Shown here piece by piece: positions 19,356 through 28,361 of a DNA stretch of 64,000 bases. Every line of letters starts with the position of its first letter. The first letter of the stretch is position 1. The notes beneath the pieces were generated by a model. That model searched no databases and was not told the origin of the DNA. It worked only from the letters and a program-made list of their open reading frames with translations. Made by a program: the position numbers and the translations under genes. Source of the stretch: Marinilactibacillus piezotolerans (GTDB lineage Bacteria; Bacillota; Bacilli; Lactobacillales; Carnobacteriaceae_A); contig NZ_FWDP01000004.1 in assembly GCF_900169305.1 (NCBI RefSeq), positions 124,001-188,000 of the forward strand, given 5' to 3'.

Positions 19356-21857
19356 ATGGAAAATGAGACACTTCAAGTAGAAGTAAATGAAGAAAAATAT
19401 ATTAAAGGAGAAGTGTTGGCAATCTATTTTTCCAATCCTTCTAATTTTTATAAGGTAATGTTGGTTTCACTGACAGAAACCAATACAACATATGACAGTA
19501 CCCAAATTACCGTTACGGGAAATTTCGGACAGATTCATGAAGGCGAATCTTATGAATTCTTTGGGAAGTTGACAGACCATCCAAAGTACGGATTGCAGTT
19601 TCTCGCGGATCGATATGCAAAAGAAAAGCCATCAAGCGGACAAGCTGTGGTTTCTTATTTATCCAGCAGCCGCTTTAAAGGGATAGGAAAGAAAACCGCT
19701 GAGCGTATTGTTGATACACTAGGGGACAATGTTTTGGATCTGATTTTAGATGACCCCGATCAGCTGGACAAAGTATCTGGACTAAATCAAACCAAAAAAC
19801 AGGTAATTATGGATGTTCTTGGAAAAGAGCAGGGGATGCAGCGGGTCATTCTGGCGTTGAATAAGTATGGACTGGGAAATCAGCTGGCTTATAAAGTCTA
19901 TCAGAAGTTTGAAGGACAGACACTGCAAGTGATTCAGGAGAATCCGTATCAGCTGATCAAAGAAATTGAAGGAATCGGCTTTAACCGTGCGGATCTGATT
20001 GCTGAAGAAATGGGCATACAAGCTGATGCGCCAAGTCGGGTTCAGGCAAGTATCCTTTACTCCATACAAGATCTGACGATTGGAGAAGGAGATACTTACG
20101 TTTTAACAGAGCCGCTGCTGCAAAAAAGTATTCAGATACTGGAATCAAGCCGCTCTTTTATTATTGATCCAGAGATTGCAGCGGATAATATCATTGAACT
20201 GGTAAAGCGTCAGGAAATCATACAAGATGAAGACCGATTTTACGTACCGTCTTTATATGCATCTGAATGGGGTATTGCTTCAGCTGTTGAAAGACTGAAA
20301 GATTTTTCAGGACATCAAAAGCATTCTGCTAAAAAAATCAAAAAAAAACTGGAACGTCTTGAAAAAAGACTAAACATCCAGTATGGCGATTCTCAGAAGA
20401 AAGCCATTGAAGAAGCCTTGAATTCACCTGTGTTTTTATTGACAGGTGGTCCGGGTACAGGAAAAACGACAGTGTTGAATGGAATTGTCTCGCTTTTTGC
20501 AGAACTCAATGATCTGTCTCTTGATCCAACGGAATATAAAGACGAAGCCTTTCCGATTTTGCTGGCTGCGCCTACTGGGAGAGCGGCGAAGCGAATGAAG
20601 GAAACGACTGGACTGCCGGCTTCTACGATCCATCGCTTGCTGGGGCTGACTGCAACGGAAGATGAAGAATCTTTAGATAATGATCCGGATCGCAACCTTA
20701 AAGGTCGTTTGCTTGTTATAGATGAAATGTCTATGGTAGACACTTGGCTGGCCTATCAATTGTTTAAAGCTGTACCGAGTGATATGCAGATTATTATGGT
20801 CGGGGATAAGGATCAGCTGCCGTCTGTGGGACCCGGCCAAGTCTTGAGAGACTTTCTGGAAAGTGAAAAGATTCCCAAGAAAGAATTAAAAGATATTTAT
20901 CGCCAAGGCAATCATTCCTCGATTATCCCACTGGCTCACAAGATCAAAGCCAATGAATTGCCGGATGATTTCAGAGCGAAAAAAGCGGATCGCAGTTTCT
21001 TTCCGTGTTCTACAGGGAAGGTACTGGAAGTGATCACTCAGGTGGTGTCTAAAGCGATTGAGAGAGGATTCACAGCTCAAGACGTGCAAGTCTTGGCGCC
21101 AATGTACAAAGGACCGGCTGGTATCAATACATTGAATCAGCACTTACAGAATCTGTTCAATCCCAATAAGGATAATCAAAAAAAAGAAGTGAAATTTCTA
21201 GACAGTGTCTACCGAATTGGAGACAAAGTTCTGCAGCTGGTCAATGACCCGGAAAGAAATGTTTTCAATGGTGATATGGGGATTATCACAGGCATTATTC
21301 CTTCAAAAGATTCAGAATCTAAAACGGATAACCTGGTGATTGATTTTGAAGGCAATGAAGTCACATATTTAAGAAACGAATGGAATAAGATTACACTAGC
21401 TTACTGCTGTTCGATCCATAAATCTCAAGGCAGCGAATATAAAATGGTCATTCTGCCTATGGTCAATGGATACAGGAGAATGTTGAAAAAAGACCTGCTA
21501 TATACCGCGATTACTCGAGCGAGTGAATTGCTGATTTTATGTGGAGAAGAAGAAGCTTATCTGAGAAGCCTGCATTCTACTAGTATGCTTCGAAAAACAA
21601 CATTGAAAGAACGGCTGTTAGCAGAGGACAGCGATTCTTTTGAGTCAGCTTTTAACAAATCGTCTGAAGCAGAAGAAATGGACAAAACAGAAAAGAGTGC
21701 TCAATCGGCCCCTCAAGCAGTCAGTCATTCTGCTGCAGCTGTTTCTGATGAAGGAACAAAACAAAACAGACGCTATATTTTGACACCTGAAATGGTTGAG
21801 AAAGCAGCAGTTGATCCGATGGTCGGCATGTCTGGTATTGATCCTTATCATAGTTAA
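19356..21857 (+). CDS. recD2: ATP-dependent DNA helicase RecD2
   Basis: An 833-residue superfamily 1B 5'-3' helicase found in bacteria lacking RecBCD; it has roles in genome stability. An N-terminal OB-like and helix-hairpin-helix region (SSSRFKGIGKKTAERIV; residues ~105-240) precedes the helicase core with Walker A GGPGTGKTT (~363), Walker B LLVIDEMSMVD (~452) and the C-terminal motif AYCCSIHKSQGSEYK. The last ~75 residues are low-complexity and poorly conserved. SD GAGGAGG. It follows mnmA as in Bacillus (yrrC). Confidence 0.96.
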   Translation: MENETLQVEVNEEKYIKGEVLAIYFSNPSNFYKVMLVSLTETNTTYDSTQITVTGNFGQIHEGESYEFFGKLTDHPKYGLQFLADRYAKEKPSSGQAVVSYLSSSRFKGIGKKTAERIVDTLGDNVLDLILDDPDQLDKVSGLNQTKKQVIMDVLGKEQGMQRVILALNKYGLGNQLAYKVYQKFEGQTLQVIQENPYQLIKEIEGIGFNRADLIAEEMGIQADAPSRVQASILYSIQDLTIGEGDTYVLTEPLLQKSIQILESSRSFIIDPEIAADNIIELVKRQEIIQDEDRFYVPSLYASEWGIASAVERLKDFSGHQKHSAKKIKKKLERLEKRLNIQYGDSQKKAIEEALNSPVFLLTGGPGTGKTTVLNGIVSLFAELNDLSLDPTEYKDEAFPILLAAPTGRAAKRMKETTGLPASTIHRLLGLTATEDEESLDNDPDRNLKGRLLVIDEMSMVDTWLAYQLFKAVPSDMQIIMVGDKDQLPSVGPGQVLRDFLESEKIPKKELKDIYRQGNHSSIIPLAHKIKANELPDDFRAKKADRSFFPCSTGKVLEVITQVVSKAIERGFTAQDVQVLAPMYKGPAGINTLNQHLQNLFNPNKDNQKKEVKFLDSVYRIGDKVLQLVNDPERNVFNGDMGIITGIIPSKDSESKTDNLVIDFEGNEVTYLRNEWNKITLAYCCSIHKSQGSEYKMVILPMVNGYRRMLKKDLLYTAITRASELLILCGEEEAYLRSLHSTSMLRKTTLKERLLAEDSDSFESAFNKSSEAEEMDKTEKSAQSAPQAVSHSAAAVSDEGTKQNRRYILTPEMVEKAAVDPMVGMSGIDPYHS

Positions 21858-21871
21858 TATAAATGCAGAAT

Positions 21872-21929
21872 AAAAAACGATCTGTTCAGTGATTCAAGCA
21901 TGAATCAGCTGCCATACAGATCGTTTTTT
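21872..21929. terminator. Bidirectional terminator between recD2 and the lipid kinase gene
   Basis: AAAAAACGATCTGT pairs with ACAGATCGTTTTTT; inside it a second stem TGATTCA/TGAATCA forms. A and T runs on the two arms serve both strands. Confidence 0.85.
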
Positions 21930-22841
21930 TCATGCAATCCAAAATAATCGCTGCTTTATTTGTATTTGGTAGTTTCCATTCATTTCCAGCCATTCCCCAT
22001 CTGTCTGACCATATTGAGAGGTATCTGTATTTAATGTACAAGCACTGATTTTGAAAGTGTGCAGTTTTTTATGCGAAAGATGACTTTGATTCATTAATAC
22101 TCTGGCTAAAATAATCATCAACTCTACCCAATTGACTTTTTCAGCAACCACCAGCTCGAATTCGCTGTCTTCAGGATCTGCTTCTGGATGAATAGGAATA
22201 CCCCCGCCAAAGTATTTGTGATTCACACAGACGGCTAGTAAAATCTCCGGAAACTGAACAGTTTTATTTTCAATTTGCGCTTTTAAAGAGAAAGGAGATT
22301 GAGAACGATAAGCAGATAATATAGCTGCAAAATAAGCAAATTGACCAAGTTGAGACTTGTTCTTTGACCGATCCAATGAAGCATTTACCCGTCCATCCAG
22401 ACCAATGCCAAAACTGTTGACAGCTGCATACTTCTTTTCTTCGTGAAGAATCGTCAGAATATCCAAAGATTTGGGATGTTTTAGAGAAAGAATTCTGTTA
22501 ATGGCTGTTTCTGCTTTAGATGATAACTGATGTGATCTGGCAAAATCGTTTCCTGATCCTGCTGGGATATAGCCGACAGGCAGTGAAAGCCCGGCTTGTT
22601 CCAGACCGCTGATGACCTCATTCAAGGTACCATCACCGCCGACAATAATTAAACGCATATGGTTATTCTGTGAAGCAGACAAAGACTGTGCGATTTCAGC
22701 AGCATGTCCTTTATATTCAGTAAGATACAGCTGATGAGTACCGGAATAGTCATTCAAAAAAGACTGGATTTCACCTAAAATCTTTCTGCCTTTTCGAGCA
22801 TGTTCATTTAAGATTATAATCAAATGTGGATATTCAGTCAT
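21930..22841 (-). CDS. Diacylglycerol kinase-family lipid kinase (YegS/DgkB-like)
   Basis: A 303-residue cytosolic kinase of the DAGK catalytic family, which phosphorylates lipids such as diacylglycerol. Motifs are IVGGDGTLNEVISGL (residues ~66-80) and the ATP-binding IPAGSGNDFARS (~96-107). Whether it is the essential DgkB that recycles diacylglycerol from teichoic-acid synthesis or a paralogue cannot be settled here. It is convergent with recD2. Confidence 0.88.
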   Translation of the reverse strand: MTEYPHLIIILNEHARKGRKILGEIQSFLNDYSGTHQLYLTEYKGHAAEIAQSLSASQNNHMRLIIVGGDGTLNEVISGLEQAGLSLPVGYIPAGSGNDFARSHQLSSKAETAINRILSLKHPKSLDILTILHEEKKYAAVNSFGIGLDGRVNASLDRSKNKSQLGQFAYFAAILSAYRSQSPFSLKAQIENKTVQFPEILLAVCVNHKYFGGGIPIHPEADPEDSEFELVVAEKVNWVELMIILARVLMNQSHLSHKKLHTFKISACTLNTDTSQYGQTDGEWLEMNGNYQIQIKQRLFWIA

Positions 22842-22946
22842 GGATGTTCTCCGTTCTAGTAATGAATACAGTATACGCTAACCTGAAAAAAATAAAAATA
22901 AAGAATTCGAGAAGATAACAAATTACTGATAGTTGCGGTCGCAGGG

Positions 22947-22976
22947 TTGAGATTCAGGTCAATAGAGTGATAAAAT
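22947..22976 (+). promoter_or_regulatory. Promoter of the YitT-family gene
   Basis: TTGAGA at 22947-22952, an 18-bp spacer, and TAAAAT at 22971-22976 with an extended TG at 22968-22969. Confidence 0.65.
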
Positions 22977-23017
22977 GGTTCGAGTTCACTTAAGTAGGAT
23001 TGTAATGGAGGAATTAA

Positions 23018-23905
23018 ATGTATAAACTAGCCAATCATTTCAAATTAAACCTAGCAGATTATTTATATATCATTATAGGTTGTATGATCGTAGCTTTATC
23101 GTTTCAATGGTTTTTGTTGCCTAATAATATCGTATCGGGTGGTGTGACAGGATTATCGATTGTCGCCAATGCATTATATCAATGGTCGCCAGCTGTTTTC
23201 CAGTATGCACTGAATATTCCCTTGCTGGTACTTTGCTTCTTGCTGCTGGGAAAAGCGGTTGGGTATAAAACAATACTGGGCAGTCTGTTGCTGCCATTCT
23301 TTCTCAGTTTTTTAGGACAAGTTTCTCCTGCAACGAATGATCCTATACTGGCATCACTGTTCGGCGGGGTATTTACCGGCATTGGTCTGGGAATTATTTT
23401 TCGGGCAAAAGGATCGACTGGAGGAACCAGTATTGTAGTTCAGGTTTTACATCGTTATGCTCGTCTTCCTTTTGGGGTTAGTACCATACTAGTCGACGGA
23501 TCAGTCATTTTTACGGCTTTGATTGTTTTTGATACTGAAACTGTAATGTATTCAGTCATTGCCTTATTCATCATCTCGCGTACGATCGATTTGGTTCAAT
23601 TAGGGTTCAGCCGGAATAAAAATGTGTTTATCATATCAGACAGTCCAGAAAATATAAAACATGAGATATTACATTCACTAGAGCGAGGGTTCACCAATCT
23701 TGGTGTCCGCGGCGGATTTGATGATGCAGAAAAAGAGATGCTGATGGTCGTCATACCAGAAAGAGAGTTTACCTTACTTAAAGAAACGGTATTGAAAGCT
23801 GATCCAGATGCTTTCGTTGTAGCGACAAGTGCCAGCGAAGTATTGGGAAGAGGGTTTTCGCTTCATAAGCAATTTCAGATGGAAGAAGAACATTTCCCAG
23901 GTTAA
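23018..23905 (+). CDS. YitT family membrane protein (DUF161 + DUF2179)
   Basis: A 295-residue protein with about six hydrophobic helices in residues 15-200 (first helix YLYIIIGCMIVALSFQWFLL; glycine-rich GGTSIVVQ loop) and a soluble C-terminal DUF2179 domain of ~80 residues (GVRGGFDDAEKEMLMVVIPE). The family is widespread in Firmicutes and its function is unknown; transport is only a guess. It is monocistronic between the lipid kinase and the alaS T-box. Confidence 0.88.
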   Translation: MYKLANHFKLNLADYLYIIIGCMIVALSFQWFLLPNNIVSGGVTGLSIVANALYQWSPAVFQYALNIPLLVLCFLLLGKAVGYKTILGSLLLPFFLSFLGQVSPATNDPILASLFGGVFTGIGLGIIFRAKGSTGGTSIVVQVLHRYARLPFGVSTILVDGSVIFTALIVFDTETVMYSVIALFIISRTIDLVQLGFSRNKNVFIISDSPENIKHEILHSLERGFTNLGVRGGFDDAEKEMLMVVIPEREFTLLKETVLKADPDAFVVATSASEVLGRGFSLHKQFQMEEEHFPG

Positions 23906-23946
23906 TGCAGCGTGAAAAGAAGCGAAATCTATCTTGCACCCTCATA

Positions 23947-23975
23947 TTGACTAAATCAATAAACTAAGCTATACT
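23947..23975 (+). promoter_or_regulatory. Promoter of the alaS T-box transcript
   Basis: TTGACT at 23947-23952, a 17-bp spacer, and TATACT at 23970-23975. Confidence 0.8.
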
Positions 23976-23981
23976 CAAAAC

Positions 23982-24218
23982 TGCAAGGGTTCAGGATATA
24001 CTGAATGTTTACACTAATATAAGAGAGGTTCTCAGACGCTGAAAGAGAATTATTAGCCTGCATTTCGTGCTCCCTGAACAAATTGTATGAGAAATCATAC
24101 CGTTTCTTGGCGTTAACAAGACTTAAGAGGTAATGGCAGACTGAATAGCGTCATTGCAATCAAGGTGGTACCGCGTGTAGACGTCCTTGAGCGCAATGAT
24201 CGTTGTTCAGTCTTTTTA
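23982..24218 (+). promoter_or_regulatory. T-box riboswitch (tRNA-Ala sensing) controlling alaS
   Basis: The leader senses uncharged tRNA. The T-box sequence AAGGTGGTACCGCG is at 24162-24175. Stem I closes by GTTCAGG (from about 23990) with CCTGAAC (24073-24079). A GCT triplet at 24069-24071 next to that helix is the best alanine specifier; a GCA nearby is an alternative I cannot exclude. The terminator pairs AGACTGAA...TCATTGC with GCAATGA...TTCAGTCT and ends in TTTTT at 24213-24217. Confidence 0.93.
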
Positions 24219-24260
24219 ATTGCAATCATTAATTAGGCTGAAAAAGAAAGGAAAGATTAT

Positions 24261-26906
24261 ATGAAAATGTTAAATAGTTCTGAACTAAGACAGCTTTATC
24301 TAGATTTTTTCGAAGCGAAAGGGCATAAAATTGAAAGAAGCGCTTCTCTAGTACCCATAGACGACCCTTCATTGTTATGGGTCAATTCCGGTGTAGCAAC
24401 GATGAAAAAATATTTTGATGGTACTGTCAAGCCGAGCAATCCTAGAATGGCAAGCTCTCAGAAAAGCATTCGTACGAATGATATTGAAAATGTCGGAAAA
24501 ACAGCGAGACACCACACATTATTTGAAATGCTGGGGAATTTCTCAATTGGCGATTATTTTAAAGAAGAAGCAATTGTTTGGGCATGGGAATTTTTGACAG
24601 ATGAAAAATGGATGGCGATGGATCCGGAAAAACTGTATGTGACCATCTATCCAAATGATGAAGAAGCCCATAAGATCTGGCATGAAACAGTTGGGTTATC
24701 TGAAGACCATATCATTAAAGAAGAAGGGAATTTTTGGGATATCGGCGAAGGTCCATGCGGTCCGAACTCTGAGATTTTCTATGACCGCGGACCGGAATAC
24801 AATGATCTGTCAGAAGATGACCCGGAAAGCTACCCTGGTGGAGAAAATGAACGCTGGCTGGAAATCTGGAACTTAGTCTTTTCTCAATATAATCATAAAC
24901 CAGATAATACGTATGATCCGCTGCCAAATAAAAATATTGATACGGGCATGGGACTGGAACGAATGCTATCTGTTGTTCAAGACGTGCCGACAAACTTTGA
25001 GACTGATCTGTTTATGCCGATCATTCATAAAGTAGAAGAGATTTCTGGTGAAGAATATCTTAAAGGTTCAGAAAAACAGACTAGCTTCAAAGTCATTGCT
25101 GATCATGTTCGTGCGATCACCTTTGCAGTTGGCGATGGTGCACTGCCTTCCAATGAAGGTCGCGGATATGTACTGCGCAGACTTCTTCGTCGCGCGATCA
25201 TGCATGGACGCAAGCTGGGAATCGAAAAGCCGTTCATGACGCAGCTGGTTCCTGTAGTCGGAGAAATCATGCAGGAACATTATCCAGAAGTGCTGGAAAA
25301 AACAGCATTTATCTCCAAAGTCATCTTGAATGAAGAAGAAAGATTCCATGAAACACTTGCTGAGGGACTGGGACGTTTAAATGAAATCACTTCTCAAATG
25401 AAAGAAACTCATCAAACCGTCATCAATGGTGCAGATGCATTCCAGCTGTACGATACCTTCGGATTTCCAATTGAATTGACAGAAGAAGTGGCTCAAGAGC
25501 AGTCATTGACAGTTGATTTTTCTGGGTTTGAAGCAGAGATGGAAAAACAGCGGGAGCGAGCTAGAGCAGCGCGAAGCGATGAAGGTTCTATGTCTGTTCA
25601 AAGTGATTTGCTGACGGATCTGAATGATGAAAGTGAATTTATCGGTTACGGAAACGTGACTTCTGAAGGAACCTTGGAAACGATCATTGTAGAAGACCAA
25701 TTCTCTGAAGAAGCGGATAAAGGACAAACCGCACGTTTGATTTTCGATGTTACACCATTCTATGCTGAAAAAGGTGGTCAAATCGGGGATACAGGAGTTA
25801 TTAAGAATGAATTGGGAGAAGTTGTCGCTAGAGTATCCAACGTGAAATCTGCTCCTGCTGGACAGCCGCTTCATGAAGCAGAAGTATTAGCTGAAATAAA
25901 AACGGGAGAGCTGTATACCCTAGAAGTAGATTCTTTACGCAGAAAACTGATCGAACGAAATCATACGGCAACGCATTTGCTGCATCAGGCATTGAAAGAT
26001 GTTTTAGGAGACCATGCTAATCAAGCTGGATCTCTGGTTTCACCAGATCAGCTGAGATTTGATTTCACTCACTTTGGTCAAGTTACTGAACAAGAATTAA
26101 AACAAATGGAAACACTTGTCAATCAGAAGATTTTTGATGCTGTTCCTGTTTCGACTGTTGTGACTTCCATCGAAGAAGCGAAAAAGTTAGGTGCAATGGC
26201 TTTATTCGGTGAAAAATATGGCGATCAGGTCCGTGTTGTTATGATCGGCGAATACTCAAAAGAGTTCTGCGGCGGTACACATGTGACAAATACTTCAGAT
26301 ATTGGATTGTTCAAGATCGTATCAGAGTCAGGAATCGGTGCTGGAACAAGAAGAATCATTGCTAAAACCAGCGAAGGCTATTACAAGTGGATGGAAAGTC
26401 AGCTAAGTTTGCTTCAAGAAGCTCAATCTTCTGTCAAAGCTCAAACGATAGAAGAAGTTCCGCATAAAATCGAACAGTTGCAAAAAGAATTGAAAGAACT
26501 GAAACAAGAAAATGAATCATTGAATGCTAAACTTGCGAATGCTCAAGCAGATGATGTATTCAAACAAATAGAAGAAAAGGCTGGTATTTCTTATATTGCG
26601 CAAGAGGTTCAAGTGAAAGATATGAATCAGTTGCGCCAGTTGGCAGATAACTGGAAACAAGAACAATATTCTGATGTGTTAGTGTTAGGATTAAAAAATG
26701 AAGATAAGGTTAACTTGATTGCAGCTATGAGTGATTCAGCGGTCAAAAACGGATATAAAGCCGGAGACTTGATCAAAACCATTGCACCGCTCGTTGGCGG
26801 CGGCGGCGGCGGTCGTCCTGATATGGCACAAGCCGGCGGTAAAAATCCAGATGGATTATCAGATGCTTTGTCAGCTGTTGCAAATTGGATCGAAAAAACC
26901 AAGTAA
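24261..26906 (+). CDS. alaS: Alanine--tRNA ligase
   Basis: An 881-residue class II synthetase charging tRNA-Ala. The N-terminal catalytic domain opens with ELRQLYLDFFEAKGH; the editing domain carries the zinc ligands in NHTATHLLHQAL and CGGTHV; a coiled coil (~730-770) leads to the C-terminal DHHA1/C-Ala domain with a six-glycine stretch before RPDMAQAGG. Length is standard. SD GAAAGGAAAG is ahead of ATG 24261. Expression is set by the upstream T-box. Confidence 0.98.
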   Translation: MKMLNSSELRQLYLDFFEAKGHKIERSASLVPIDDPSLLWVNSGVATMKKYFDGTVKPSNPRMASSQKSIRTNDIENVGKTARHHTLFEMLGNFSIGDYFKEEAIVWAWEFLTDEKWMAMDPEKLYVTIYPNDEEAHKIWHETVGLSEDHIIKEEGNFWDIGEGPCGPNSEIFYDRGPEYNDLSEDDPESYPGGENERWLEIWNLVFSQYNHKPDNTYDPLPNKNIDTGMGLERMLSVVQDVPTNFETDLFMPIIHKVEEISGEEYLKGSEKQTSFKVIADHVRAITFAVGDGALPSNEGRGYVLRRLLRRAIMHGRKLGIEKPFMTQLVPVVGEIMQEHYPEVLEKTAFISKVILNEEERFHETLAEGLGRLNEITSQMKETHQTVINGADAFQLYDTFGFPIELTEEVAQEQSLTVDFSGFEAEMEKQRERARAARSDEGSMSVQSDLLTDLNDESEFIGYGNVTSEGTLETIIVEDQFSEEADKGQTARLIFDVTPFYAEKGGQIGDTGVIKNELGEVVARVSNVKSAPAGQPLHEAEVLAEIKTGELYTLEVDSLRRKLIERNHTATHLLHQALKDVLGDHANQAGSLVSPDQLRFDFTHFGQVTEQELKQMETLVNQKIFDAVPVSTVVTSIEEAKKLGAMALFGEKYGDQVRVVMIGEYSKEFCGGTHVTNTSDIGLFKIVSESGIGAGTRRIIAKTSEGYYKWMESQLSLLQEAQSSVKAQTIEEVPHKIEQLQKELKELKQENESLNAKLANAQADDVFKQIEEKAGISYIAQEVQVKDMNQLRQLADNWKQEQYSDVLVLGLKNEDKVNLIAAMSDSAVKNGYKAGDLIKTIAPLVGGGGGGRPDMAQAGGKNPDGLSDALSAVANWIEKTK

Positions 26907-26942
26907 AGATTGTCAGATAGCCCAGTGCTGTTAAGCAGAATG

Positions 26943-27010
26943 ATCGGCAGATCAAAAAAAGGCATCATTAAGAAGATTGCCGATTTTATCTGTGATCTGC
27001 CGATTAATTT
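26943..27010 (+). terminator. Nested hairpins downstream of alaS (probable terminator)
   Basis: ATCGGCAGATCA (26943-26954) pairs perfectly with TGATCTGCCGAT (26993-27004), followed by TAATTTT. A second copy of TGCCGAT followed by TTTA (from about 26977) offers a competing right arm. Only the weak T-tail limits the call. Confidence 0.55.
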
Positions 27011-27032
27011 TGGAAAACCATTTCAATCGTTA

Positions 27033-27061
27033 TTGTACTTTCTTCTTGTTTCTTGTAAAAT
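27033..27061 (+). promoter_or_regulatory. Promoter of ireB-ruvX-yrzB
   Basis: TTGTAC at 27033-27038, a 17-bp spacer, and TAAAAT at 27056-27061. Confidence 0.65.
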
Positions 27062-27130
27062 AGTAACAAATGAGCTTGTTGACCAGTAATCAATGATTTT
27101 AAACTGCTCATAAAGTACGGAGGGACAGTT

Positions 27131-27388
27131 ATGACTTCAAATGATCATACAGTAAGATTTAGTGTGGACAATAACGAAGCGCACAATGTAGAAGATACAT
27201 TGAAAATTGTATATAAAGCTTTGGAAGAAAAAGGATACAATCCGATCAATCAGATTGTCGGTTATCTGTTATCTGGAGATCCTGCTTACATCCCGAGACA
27301 TAATGATGCCAGAAACCTGATTAAACGGCATGAGCGAGATGAGATCCTGGACGAATTAGTAACAAAGTATCTAGAAAGCGACAAATAA
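27131..27388 (+). CDS. ireB: IreB family regulatory phosphoprotein (UPF0297)
   Basis: An 85-residue protein. In Enterococcus faecalis IreB is phosphorylated by the Ser/Thr kinase IreK and negatively controls cephalosporin resistance. The conserved [21 protein letters not shown] core is present (as [16 protein letters not shown] followed by PAYIPRH). SD GGAGGGAC. The ireB-ruvX-yrzB order after alaS is conserved in Bacilli (yrzL-yrrK-yrzB). Confidence 0.93.
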   Translation: MTSNDHTVRFSVDNNEAHNVEDTLKIVYKALEEKGYNPINQIVGYLLSGDPAYIPRHNDARNLIKRHERDEILDELVTKYLESDK

Positions 27389-27391
27389 AAC

Positions 27392-27817
27392 ATGAGAATA
27401 ATGGGATTAGATGTCGGTTCAAAAACAGTCGGCATAGCAGTAAGCGACCCGCTGGGCTGGACAGCTCAGGGGATTGAAATAATCCAGATCAATGAACATA
27501 AAGAAAACTATGGGATTGAGCGGATGACCGAATTGGTAGACCAGTATGAAATTGAAACCTTTGTTGTAGGTTTGCCCAAAAATATGGACAGTTCAATTGG
27601 TCCCAGAGCAGAAGCTTCGCTGAAATATGGTAAACTATTAGAAGAGACATTTGATTTGCCAGTCATTTATCAAGACGAACGATTAACGACTATGCAAGCG
27701 AACCGAATGCTGATTGAAGAAGGCAATGCGTCTCGAAAAAAACGAAAACAAGTAATTGACAAATTAGCTGCTGTAATGATATTGCAGAGTTATCTAGACA
27801 GACAGTCCAATACATGA
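27392..27817 (+). CDS. ruvX: Putative Holliday junction resolvase / pre-16S rRNA nuclease RuvX (YqgF)
   Basis: A 141-residue RNase H-fold protein. [16 protein letters not shown] carries the first catalytic Asp, VVGLPKNMD the second strand, and [11 protein letters not shown] the acidic pair. In E. coli YqgF matures 16S rRNA; a Holliday-junction role was proposed from structure. It starts 3 bp after the ireB stop codon. MR and MG starts (27392 or 27401) are both possible. Confidence 0.94.
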   Translation: MRIMGLDVGSKTVGIAVSDPLGWTAQGIEIIQINEHKENYGIERMTELVDQYEIETFVVGLPKNMDSSIGPRAEASLKYGKLLEETFDLPVIYQDERLTTMQANRMLIEEGNASRKKRKQVIDKLAAVMILQSYLDRQSNT

Positions 27818-27836
27818 CAAGGAGATGAATGAGTAA

Positions 27837-28148
27837 ATGGCACATGAACACAACCACGATCATGAACATGATCACCATGACCACGAACACATTACTATTA
27901 TTGATGAAGAAGGTAATGAAGAACTCTATGAGATCTTATTTACATTCGATTCAGAAGATTTTGATAAGTCATATGTTTTAGTATACCCGGCCGGAACAAG
28001 CGAGGGAGAAGAAGTTGAATTAACAGCTTTTTCTTACACAGAAGCTGATGGCGGTTTAGAAGGTACTCTAAGTACGATTGATTCAGATGAAGAGTGGGAA
28101 ATGATTGAAGAAGTTCTGAATACCTTTATTGAAGAAGAAGAAGAATAG
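27837..28148 (+). CDS. DUF1292 protein (UPF0473, YrzB-like) with His-rich N-terminus
   Basis: A 103-residue, highly acidic protein of unknown function. Residues 3-18 are almost only His, Asp and Glu, with the seed HEHNHDHEHDHHDHEH, which could bind divalent metal; then comes the DUF1292 core (ITIIDEEGNEELYEILFTF). SD AAGGAGATGA at ~27820 suits ATG 27837. Confidence 0.88.
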   Translation: MAHEHNHDHEHDHHDHEHITIIDEEGNEELYEILFTFDSEDFDKSYVLVYPAGTSEGEEVELTAFSYTEADGGLEGTLSTIDSDEEWEMIEEVLNTFIEEEEE

Positions 28149-28158
28149 AAGAATGTCT

Positions 28159-28210
28159 GAAAATAGCCATGTGAAATGAGGTCAAGATTTCTCATGGCTA
28201 TTTTATTTTG
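28159..28210 (+). terminator. Terminator after ireB-ruvX-yrzB
   Basis: AAAATAGCCATG pairs with CATGGCTATTTT with an inner GAAAT/ATTTC stem, followed by ATTTT. Confidence 0.85.
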
Positions 28211-28361
28211 CAGTAAAAGTGAGAACAAACCAATAGAGATACCGAATCGTTCAGTAAAAACAGCGGATCAAAATACTGGTTATTAAAATTGTCTTTAATT
28301 GATTCATTGATTTGTGTATAATAAAAAAGATGTAACTATTAAAAAAAGGAATGGATCAAAT

